A program made the position numbers and the translations under genes. A stretch of DNA of 11,630 bases, taken from positions 1-11,630 of the forward strand of contig CALEMO010000069.1 of NCBI GenBank assembly GCA_937910825.1. Reading direction: 5' to 3'. The stretch's first letter is position 1; each line of letters starts with the position of its first letter. The notes beneath the pieces are model-generated. The model was not told the DNA's origin, ran no database searches, and saw only the letters and a program-made list of their open reading frames with translations. Positions 1 through 5,731 of the stretch are shown piece after piece. This stretch comes from an uncultured Solirubrobacterales bacterium (GTDB lineage Bacteria; Actinomycetota; Thermoleophilia; Solirubrobacterales; 70-9).

Positions 1-827
1 GTGGCGCCGCGACCCTGATTGGCGACCCGCCGAACATCATGATCAGCAACGCCGCGGATCTCAATTTCAACGATTTTCTCGTGAACAACGCGCCGGGGGT
101 GGTGGCGATCCTCGCGGTCGTCACCCTCGGGCTCTACTTCTTCTACCGAAAACAGATCCGGGTCAGCGACGAGAACAAGGCCTTCATCATGGAGCTCGAC
201 GCCGCGGCGTCGATCACTGATCGCTCGGAACTCAAGCGCACGATGCCGGTGCTGGCGGGCACGATCCTGGTCTTCTTTTTCCACCAGTTCCTGCACATCG
301 AACCGACCACGGTCGCGCTGACCGGAGCGGCAGTTGCCCTGATGGTCACTTCGATGCCGATCGAGAAGGCTTTCGCGAACATCGAATGGACCACGATCTT
401 TTTCTTCATCGGCCTTTTCGTGATGGTGGGAGCGCTCGAAGCAACCGGAGCAATCAGCGAGCTGGCGGCCCTGATTCAGGATGTGACCGCGGGCAACCGC
501 AATGCGGAGCTGGTCTCGATCATCTGGACGGCATCGATCGTCGGCGGCATTGTCGACAACATCCCTCTGACAGCGACCATGATTCCGGTGGTCGACGAAA
601 TAAAGGGCGGCGCCGACGACAATGCGTACTGGTGGGCTCTGTCGCTGGGCGCCTGCTTCGGCGGTAACCTGACCGTCGTCTCTGCAGCCGCCAATGTGGC
701 CGCCGCCGGCCTCGCCGAGCGCTCGAAAACGCCGATCAGCTTTTTCGCCTTCATGAAGATCGGTGTGCCAGTCACCCTGTTCACCACGGTGCTGGCAACT
801 TTCTACATCCTGGCCCGGTACGGATGA
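1..827 (+). CDS. ArsB/SLC13-type ion permease, C-terminal part (5' end outside window)
   Basis: Integral membrane transporter of the ion transporter (SLC13/ArsB/NhaD/CitM-like) superfamily. The substrate cannot be told from this fragment. The frame is open from base 3, and the Met at 39 is not the real start because the family-typical motif GAATLIGDPPNIMI lies across it. Visible features are several hydrophobic helices, the stretch IEWTTIFFFIGLFVMVGALE, the DNIPLTATMIPVV loop of the second inverted half, and a late GACFGGNLTVVSAAANVAAAG segment. In relatives the last segment usually reads GGNGT(L/P)IGASAN, so the pore-side residues differ somewhat here. It ends with TGA at 825-827, 40 nt before a CBS-domain gene on the same strand, which suggests co-transcription. 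Family membership is firm. Whether it moves arsenite, Na+/H+, citrate or another anion is open. Confidence 0.88.
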   Translation, partial: GAATLIGDPPNIMISNAADLNFNDFLVNNAPGVVAILAVVTLGLYFFYRKQIRVSDENKAFIMELDAAASITDRSELKRTMPVLAGTILVFFFHQFLHIEPTTVALTGAAVALMVTSMPIEKAFANIEWTTIFFFIGLFVMVGALEATGAISELAALIQDVTAGNRNAELVSIIWTASIVGGIVDNIPLTATMIPVVDEIKGGADDNAYWWALSLGACFGGNLTVVSAAANVAAAGLAERSKTPISFFAFMKIGVPVTLFTTVLATFYILARYG

Positions 828-855
828 AGGCAGCCACGAAACAAGCTAAGTTCCC

Positions 856-865
856 GGAGGTGAGG
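856..865 (+). promoter_or_regulatory. Shine-Dalgarno site that fixes the TTG start of the CBS gene
   Basis: GGAGGTGAGG is a near-perfect anti-SD match ending a few bases before the TTG at 868-870. It supports TTG as the true start and fits a gene translated from inside a polycistronic mRNA. Confidence 0.8.
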
Positions 866-867
866 CT

Positions 868-1344
868 TTGGCCGACCACATAGTCAGATCGATCATCCGC
901 GAGGTGAAGCCTCTGGTCACTTCGGACCCCATCGGATACGCAGCCCGCCGGGTGATCCAGGCCGGGCTGCCCGCGCTGCCCGTAGTCGACGAGAAAGGCA
1001 AGTACGCGGGACTTTTCGGCGAACGTGAGTTCATGACCGCTGTTTTCCCGGGTTATGTCGGAATGCTGGTCTCGGCCCGCATGGTGCGCCGCTCCCTCGA
1101 CGAGACGATCGAGCGTCGCATCGCCAGCCAGGAAGAGCCGGTAGAGCCGTATCTGACCACGGATCCGGTTCTGGTCGAGGATGACTACGCCGATACGCTG
1201 CTCGCCGAAACCTTCCTTCACCACCGGGTCATGGTGGTGCCGATCGCGACCGAAGGCCGGGTGCATGCGGTGGTCACCCGGAGCGAGTTCTTCCAGGCCC
1301 TCTATGACCGCATAGCGGACATAGCCGAGGACTTCGGCGACTAG
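868..1344 (+). CDS. Two-CBS-domain (Bateman module) protein, putative regulator of the upstream permease
   Basis: Soluble 158-aa protein built of two CBS repeats, roughly residues 13-60 (SDPIGYAARRVIQAGLPALPVVD and the following GLFGEREF) and 93-150 (TTDPVLVEDDYADTLLAETF and VVTRSEFFQAL). Paired CBS domains form a Bateman module that commonly binds adenosine nucleotides and regulates attached or partner proteins. No catalytic or membrane domain is fused. The start is TTG at 868 with a strong SD 5' of it; no ATG lies nearby in frame. It follows the permease by 40 nt. Inference: it senses a ligand (energy charge or another nucleotide) and gates the transporter, since CBS modules often regulate transporters in cis or in trans. 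The fold assignment is strong and the role is a guess. Confidence 0.85.
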   Translation: MADHIVRSIIREVKPLVTSDPIGYAARRVIQAGLPALPVVDEKGKYAGLFGEREFMTAVFPGYVGMLVSARMVRRSLDETIERRIASQEEPVEPYLTTDPVLVEDDYADTLLAETFLHHRVMVVPIATEGRVHAVVTRSEFFQALYDRIADIAEDFGD

Positions 1345-1348
1345 TCCC

Positions 1349-1472
1349 GAGCGATCGTCACGGGGGCGGGCAGGTGCGCCCGGAGGGCTCCCCATGGGGC
1401 TGCCCATTGCTTGGGCAACATTTCAGAGGTTCTGTCCCGGAGGCCGTACCTGCCCGGCCCCGTCGCTCGCTC
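1349..1472. repeat. Long imperfect inverted repeat filling the gap between two convergent genes
   Basis: The left arm 1349-1375 and right arm 1448-1472 can form about 23 base pairs. The innermost 9 bp are perfect (CGGGCAGGT at 1367-1375 with ACCTGCCCG at 1448-1456); a G/G mismatch, a 6-bp block, a 2-nt bulge and further pairs follow outwards. The 72-nt interior holds smaller hairpins, for example GCCCA(1402-1406)/TGGGC(1412-1416). The structure begins 5 nt after the CBS stop and ends 4 nt before the asd stop. No T-run follows either arm. It could be a bidirectional terminator or 3' stabiliser, a structured RNA, or a miniature repeat. Confidence 0.6.
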
Positions 1473-1475
1473 AGG

Positions 1476-2513
1476 CTAGCTTGACTTCAGCCAGGAGTTT
1501 TCGACGAGCAGTTCGGCCACCTGGACTGCGTTGGTTGCCGCTCCCTTTCGCAGGTTGTCTCCGACCAGCCACATGTTGAGGCAACGTTCGTGGCTCGGGT
1601 CGCGGCGGATCCTGCCGACCAGCACTTCGTCGCGCCCAGCGCCCTGAAGGGCGGTCGGGTAACGCCCGGCTGCGGGTTCGTCGATCACGAGCACGCCTTG
1701 CGCACCGGCGATCAGTTCGCGGCAGGCTTCGGGGCTCAGGTCTTCTCTCGTCTGGATGTTCAGCGATTCGGAGTGTCCGCTGATTACCGGCACCCTGGCG
1801 CAGGTCGCCGAGATGCCGACTTCCCCGTCCAGGCTGAGGATCTTGCGGGTTTCAGCCATGACCTTGCGTTCTTCACTTGTATAGTCGTCGCCGTCTTTGA
1901 AGGTTTCAACCTGGGGAAGAACGTTGAAGGCGATCTGGTGGGGATAAACGGATGGTGCCGAAACCCTTTCTCCGTTCAGCACGCTGGTGGCCTGTTGCCT
2001 GAGTTCTTCGATCGCCTTGTGGCCGGTTCCTGATACGGCCTGGTAAGAGGACAGGATCAGCCGCTCGAGGCCGGCTTCCCGGTGGATCGGAGCGAGCGCC
2101 ATCATCATCACCATGGTGGTGCAGTTCGGGTTGGCAATGATTCCCTTGTGGTTCCGGGCTGCTTCGTCGTTGACGCCGGCTACTACCAGCGGTACGTCTT
2201 CGTGCATGCGCCAGAAGCTCGTATTGTCGACCACTACTGCTCCGGCGTCCACGAATCGCGGCGCCCACTCTTCGCTCACCGAGCCACCGGCCGAAGAAAT
2301 CAGTATGTCGATTCCCTGAATCGTTTCGTCATCGGGAACCCGGCAGTCGATGATCGAGTCCCCGAATTCGATCGACTTGCCGGCCGACCTTGCGGAAGCG
2401 AAAGCCACGACTTCCGAGGCCGGAAAGTCGCGTTCGGCCAGCACCCTGAGGATGGTCGAACCAACCGCCCCGGTAGCCCCGAGGACACCGACCCTGAACT
2501 TGCCCTCAGCCAT
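1476..2513 (-). CDS. asd: Aspartate-semialdehyde dehydrogenase
   Basis: Cytosolic enzyme that reduces L-aspartyl-4-phosphate to L-aspartate-4-semialdehyde with NADPH, the second step of the pathway to lysine/diaminopimelate, threonine and methionine. Its 345 aa is normal for the family. The N-terminal Rossmann motif GATGAVGS is at residues 13-20. The catalytic Cys131 lies in NPNCTT, SSYQAVSGTGHKA spans 155-167, and the general base His247 lies in GHSES. DNTSFWRM at 96-103 carries the probable substrate-phosphate Arg102. An oddity is VAGVN at 111-115, where relatives usually have (P/S)EVN. ATG at 2511-2513 shares one base with the lysC TGA (TGATG), so translation is probably coupled to lysC. 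The stop is TAG, 4 nt from the large inverted repeat. Confidence 0.96.
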   Translation of the reverse strand: MAEGKFRVGVLGATGAVGSTILRVLAERDFPASEVVAFASARSAGKSIEFGDSIIDCRVPDDETIQGIDILISSAGGSVSEEWAPRFVDAGAVVVDNTSFWRMHEDVPLVVAGVNDEAARNHKGIIANPNCTTMVMMMALAPIHREAGLERLILSSYQAVSGTGHKAIEELRQQATSVLNGERVSAPSVYPHQIAFNVLPQVETFKDGDDYTSEERKVMAETRKILSLDGEVGISATCARVPVISGHSESLNIQTREDLSPEACRELIAGAQGVLVIDEPAAGRYPTALQGAGRDEVLVGRIRRDPSHERCLNMWLVGDNLRKGAATNAVQVAELLVENSWLKSS

Positions 2514-3043
2514 CAGCCCGAAACCGTGGGCCGGTGCTCACCGGTCGGATCCTCCGGCACGATCGCGTTCTCGCCGAGCTCGAATGCCGCATGTATCGAG
2601 CGCACGGCGCGCGGCACATCGTCAGCCGGGATCACGCAGGAAATCTTGATCGGCGAAGTGGAAATCATCTCGATGTTGATTTTCCCTTCGCCGAGCACCT
2701 CGAAGACCTTGGCTGCGACACCGGGGTGGCTGCGCATGCCGGCTCCGACGATCGAGACCTTGCCGATTCTTTCGTCGGTGCGAACCGCGTTGCTGATGTC
2801 GCCAAGACTGTCGATGACCTCGGTCGCGGTAGGCAGATCGCCACGCTCAACCGTGAAGGAGAGGTCAGCGAGCGCGTCATCGGCAACCGGCTCGTTCTGG
2901 ATGATCACATCGACGTTCACGTTGGCTTCGGCCAGCGCTCCGAAGATGAGCCCGGCGATGCCCGGCTCGTCGCGCACGCCGACCACGGTCACACGGGACT
3001 CGTCGTCGGAGTGGGTCACGGCTGTAACAATCGGTCGTTCCAT
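2513..3043 (-). other. Possible internal translation product: aspartate kinase beta subunit (ACT domains only)
   Basis: An in-frame ATG at 3041-3043 (Met252 of LysC) would give a 176-aa protein holding just the two ACT domains. It begins [20 protein letters not shown]. From memory, the C. glutamicum beta subunit (172 of 421 aa) begins MEEAVLTGVATDKSEAKVTV, so the Met falls at the same place. The bases before it on the minus strand read GAAAGTGAGACC, which contains only a weak SD-like GTGA. Initiation here is an inference from that correspondence. Confidence 0.5.
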
Positions 3044-3796
3044 GGTCTCACTTTCGGGAAGTACGAGGGTACCGGGCAGGTCTTCGAAACTGCTTCGGCA
3101 ATGAATCGGCACAGCATGGTTTCGCGCGTATTCAACCGCACGCAGCTGAAGCACTTTGGCTCCGGATGCGGACATTTCGAGCATTTCTTCGTAGGAGACG
3201 ACCGGCAGCTTGCGCGCGTCCGGCACGATGCGCGGATCAGCGCTGAAAACACCGGTCACGTCGGTGTAGATCTCACAGACGGAGGCCCCGAGAGCAGCGG
3301 CCAATGCGACCGCAGTTGTATCGGAGCCGCCTCGTCCGAGTGTCGTCACATCACGGCTGTCGGTGGATACGCCCTGGAAACCGGCGACAAGCACGATTTG
3401 CTCGAGGCTCAGGGTCTCCTTGATCCGGTCTGCCCGAACGTCCACGATCCGTGCCTTGGTATGCGACGAATCGGTGACGATGCCCGCCTGTGACCCGGTC
3501 AGCGAGACCGCCTTGTGGCCCATGTCATTGATCGCCATCGATGCCAGGGCGCAGGAAATGCGTTCACCGGTCGAGAGCAGCATGTCCATCTCGCGAGCGT
3601 CAGGTTTGTCGGAGATCTCATAGGCCGTGGCGACAAGTTCGTCGGTTGACTTTCCGCGGGCCGAGAGCACGGCGACCACCCGGCATCCCGCTTCTCGCGC
3701 AGTGACGATCCGGCGGGCAGCCCGCTTGATCTGCTGGGGTCCGGCGACCGAGGTGCCGCCGAACTTCATCACGACGATGTCGTCTCTTTGCGGCAT
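2513..3796 (-). CDS. lysC: Aspartate kinase with two ACT domains
   Basis: Phosphorylates L-aspartate with ATP, the committed step of the aspartate amino-acid family. 427 aa, close to the 421 aa of the Corynebacterium glutamicum enzyme. Kinase motifs: KFGGTSV at 11-17, STGERIS at 75-81, GFQG at 139-142, GRGGSDTTA at 154-162 and [17 protein letters not shown] at 178-194. Two regulatory ACT domains follow, about residues 268-330 and 346-405. The [12 protein letters not shown] loop (43-54) has Arg where many relatives have Met. The ATG at 3794-3796 has no SD but lies 6 nt after a TATCCT hexamer, suggesting a leaderless mRNA. The gene overlaps asd by one base in a lysC-asd operon, as in corynebacteria and mycobacteria. 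Met252 may start a separate regulatory subunit. Confidence 0.96.
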   Translation of the reverse strand: MPQRDDIVVMKFGGTSVAGPQQIKRAARRIVTAREAGCRVVAVLSARGKSTDELVATAYEISDKPDAREMDMLLSTGERISCALASMAINDMGHKAVSLTGSQAGIVTDSSHTKARIVDVRADRIKETLSLEQIVLVAGFQGVSTDSRDVTTLGRGGSDTTAVALAAALGASVCEIYTDVTGVFSADPRIVPDARKLPVVSYEEMLEMSASGAKVLQLRAVEYARNHAVPIHCRSSFEDLPGTLVLPESETMERPIVTAVTHSDDESRVTVVGVRDEPGIAGLIFGALAEANVNVDVIIQNEPVADDALADLSFTVERGDLPTATEVIDSLGDISNAVRTDERIGKVSIVGAGMRSHPGVAAKVFEVLGEGKINIEMISTSPIKISCVIPADDVPRAVRSIHAAFELGENAIVPEDPTGEHRPTVSG

Positions 3797-3802
3797 CCCA
3801 TG

Positions 3803-3836
3803 AGGATAGGGATAAGGCGATCCAGATGCCTGTCAA
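3803..3836 (-). promoter_or_regulatory. Putative lysC promoter, near-leaderless
   Basis: On the minus strand TTGACA (3831-3836) lies 16 nt upstream of TATCCC (3809-3814), which is directly followed by TATCCT (3803-3808). TATCCT fits TANNNT and sits exactly 6 nt before the lysC ATG. Either -10 choice gives a leader of zero to a few bases. No SD is visible. The 96-bp gap to the divergent thioesterase gene holds both promoters. Confidence 0.5.
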
Positions 3837-3881
3837 CGGCGGGGTGTGAGCAAGGCCACATCGCGTCGCCGCCGGCCCCCT

Positions 3882-3887
3882 TATAAC
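3882..3887 (+). promoter_or_regulatory. Putative -10 hexamer for a leaderless thioesterase mRNA
   Basis: TATAAC lies 5 nt before the TTG start at 3893 and no SD is present. The last base deviates from TANNNT, and no clear -35 is seen 16-18 nt upstream. Confidence 0.35.
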
Positions 3888-3892
3888 CTCAC

Positions 3893-4777
3893 TTGACGGG
3901 TGCTCTGAAGTACTTCGCCGATGCCCTGCAGCCGACTTTGACCGAAAAAACCGACTTCCAGACAGATACCACCGCGACCAGGATCGCCTCCGGTCTTTAC
4001 CGGGTCGAGCTGACCGACCGCTGGTGGGTGGGTCGTGGGCCGAACGGTGGTTATACCGCCGCCCTGATGCTTCAGGCGATGAGCGAAGCCGTGTCCGAAT
4101 TCGCGTCGGGCGAGGATCGCCAACCCGCCCGATCGCTCTCGGTCCACTTCCTCGGCCCACCGCAGGTCGGCAAGGCCGAAATCGAGACTACGGTTGAGCA
4201 CAAAGGCCGGTCCACTTCGTTCATCTCGGCCCGTCTGATCCAGGACGGCCAGGTGAAGGCGAAAGGCATGTCTGTCTTCTCGGCCGAGCGTCAAGGACCA
4301 TCCTTCGACCAGACCTCGATGCCTGACGTACCTTCACCCGAGGACGGACAGGAACTCGATACCAACCAGGCGCCGGTGCCCGTTTTCTCCCAGTACCGGG
4401 CCGTGCCGGTTATCGGCGGTGTTCCATTTTCTAACGGCCCCAGGGCCGAGACAGGCGGCTGGATGAAGCTTCGCGACGAGCAGCCGATGTCGGCGGTACT
4501 GGCGGCGGCCATGCTGGACGTCTGGTTCCCCGCTCCGTTCGTGACCCTGAGCGAGCGGGCGCAAGCGCCGACCCTCGAGTACACCGTGCACTTTCCGCGG
4601 GACCTGCCGGTTGCGGGGGAATTGGATCCCGACTGGACGCTGGTCCGGCTGGTCACCGACGAAGCGACGGATGGTCACTTCAGCGAAGACGGCGAACTGT
4701 GGAGCCGCAACGGCACCCTGCTCGCCCGGTGCCGTCAGATCGCGCTGCTCAGATACCCGAAGGAACAGCTCAGCTAA
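3893..4777 (+). CDS. TesB-like double-hotdog acyl-CoA thioesterase family protein
   Basis: 294-aa soluble protein resembling TesB/4HBT_3 thioesterases, which hydrolyse acyl-CoA esters to free acid and CoA. The first hotdog half has the motif RWWVGRGPNGGYTAALML (residues 43-60) covering the central helix, then LSVHFLGPP (82-90). The second half has AAAMLDVWFPAPF (204-216), APTLEYTVHF (225-234) and the closing strand LWSRNGTLLARCRQIALL (269-286). Asp209 in the second-half helix is a candidate catalytic residue, by analogy with the Asp of TesB. The start is TTG at 3893, with no SD and no other near in-frame ATG or GTG. Its 3' end overlaps the convergent recR by 8 nt. The acyl specificity cannot be read. 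It is transcribed away from lysC and I see no pathway partner beside it. Confidence 0.83.
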   Translation: MTGALKYFADALQPTLTEKTDFQTDTTATRIASGLYRVELTDRWWVGRGPNGGYTAALMLQAMSEAVSEFASGEDRQPARSLSVHFLGPPQVGKAEIETTVEHKGRSTSFISARLIQDGQVKAKGMSVFSAERQGPSFDQTSMPDVPSPEDGQELDTNQAPVPVFSQYRAVPVIGGVPFSNGPRAETGGWMKLRDEQPMSAVLAAAMLDVWFPAPFVTLSERAQAPTLEYTVHFPRDLPVAGELDPDWTLVRLVTDEATDGHFSEDGELWSRNGTLLARCRQIALLRYPKEQLS

Positions 4778-5369
4778 GTACCTGGCGGCCGGCCATCGCC
4801 TTGCCGAGAGTGACTTCGTCCGCGTGTTCGAGATCGGCTCCGACCGGCAGACCGCTGGCGAGCCGGGTGACGATGGTCTGGCTGCGGATCAGGTCGGCAA
4901 TATGCATTGCTGTCGCTTCGCCGGTGGTGGTCGGGTTGGTGGCAAGAATCACTTCGGAGATGCCACCGGCGGCGACCCTGTGGCGCAACTCGGCGATCCT
5001 CAGGTCGCCTTCGTCGATGCCGTCGATCGGTGAGAGAGCGCCGCCAAGCACGTGGTAGCGGCCCCGGTATTCGTGGGTCCTCTCGATCGGGATCACGTCA
5101 GCCGGCTCCTCGACCACACAGATCAGGGTCTCGTCCCGGGAATGGTCTTCGCAAATACGGCAAAGCGGACCTTCCGAGAGGTTGAAGCAGATCTCGCAGA
5201 GTCCGACCTTTTGCTTGACCTCGACTATCGCCTCCGCGAGGCTGCGCGCGTCGGCTTCATCCGATCGCAGGATGTGAAACGCCAGCCGCTGGGCGGTGCG
5301 GCGCCCGATCCCGGGAAGCTGGGAAAGCTCCGCGGTCAGGCGACTGAGAGGTGCCGGGCCCTCGCTCAT
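4770..5369 (-). CDS. recR: Recombination mediator protein RecR
   Basis: RecR works with RecO (and RecF) to load RecA on SSB-coated gapped DNA during recombinational repair. 199 aa, the usual length. Order: helix-hairpin-helix around 12-35 (LSQLPGIGRRTAQRLAFHIL), a four-Cys zinc finger C58-x2-C61-x8-C70-x2-C73, a TOPRIM domain from about 80 to 175 with VVEEPAD at 85-91 and ATNPTTTGEATA at 143-154, and the conserved C-terminal segment RLASGLPVGADLEHADEVTL. The ATG at 5367-5369 overlaps the ybaB stop by 4 nt (ATGA), so it is probably translated by coupling. It is the last gene of dnaX-ybaB-recR, an order shared with many bacteria. The TGA stop lies inside the 3' end of the opposite thioesterase gene, so termination must occur in or beyond that gene. 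Confidence 0.97.
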   Translation of the reverse strand: MSEGPAPLSRLTAELSQLPGIGRRTAQRLAFHILRSDEADARSLAEAIVEVKQKVGLCEICFNLSEGPLCRICEDHSRDETLICVVEEPADVIPIERTHEYRGRYHVLGGALSPIDGIDEGDLRIAELRHRVAAGGISEVILATNPTTTGEATAMHIADLIRSQTIVTRLASGLPVGADLEHADEVTLGKAMAGRQVLS

Positions 5370-5731
5370 CCACCGGGCAGGCCGGGCCCACCCATTCCGG
5401 GCATTCCCGGCATGTCCGGCATTTTCGAAGATGCCAGTTCCTGAGCCGAGCGGATCGCTTCATTGACCGCGGCCTGGACCATGTCAGCGAGTATTTCCAC
5501 GTCCTCGGGATCAACCGCGTCGGGGTCGATCTCCACAGCCTTTACGACCAGGTCACCGGAGATCGTGACTTTGACCATTCCACCGCCCGCGCTGGCTTCG
5601 ACCTGCTCGTCCTTCAGGGCCTCCTGGACCTGAAGCATGTCGGTCTGCATCTGCTGGGCCTGTTTGAGCAGGGCGTTCATGTCCATGCCACCCATGCCTC
5701 CGCCCATGCCGCCCATTCCTTTTTTCGCCAT
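5366..5731 (-). CDS. ybaB: YbaB/EbfC family nucleoid-associated protein
   Basis: Small DNA-binding protein of the YbaB/EbfC family, which forms dimers that bind DNA and coat the nucleoid. 121 aa. The core is typical: a long N-terminal helix MNALLKQAQQMQTDMLQVQE (18-37), the strands VEASAGGGMVKVTISGDLVV (44-63), then a helix with DVEILADMVQAAVNEAI (77-93). Both ends are extended by low-complexity Gly/Met runs: GMGGMGGGMGGMDM (5-18) and MPDMPGMPGMGGPGLPGG (104-121). ATG at 5729-5731 shares one base with the dnaX TGA (TGATG), and GAGGAGG on the minus strand at 5738-5744 gives a good SD inside the dnaX end. It overlaps recR by 4 nt. The operon position and core motifs make the call firm. Confidence 0.95.
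   Translation of the reverse strand: MAKKGMGGMGGGMGGMDMNALLKQAQQMQTDMLQVQEALKDEQVEASAGGGMVKVTISGDLVVKAVEIDPDAVDPEDVEILADMVQAAVNEAIRSAQELASSKMPDMPGMPGMGGPGLPGG

Noticed and set aside
1349..1472. The inverted repeat as 6S RNA, RNase P RNA or a tRNA
   Set aside because: It is shorter than 6S RNA, lacks RNase P signature segments, and has no T-loop/acceptor pattern of a tRNA. It is kept as an unexplained repeat.
2082..3104. A 340-codon open frame on the plus strand opposite asd and lysC
   Set aside because: It is antisense to two well-conserved enzymes, has composition typical of a GC-rich shadow frame (many Ser/Arg/Pro) and has no recognisable motif or RBS.
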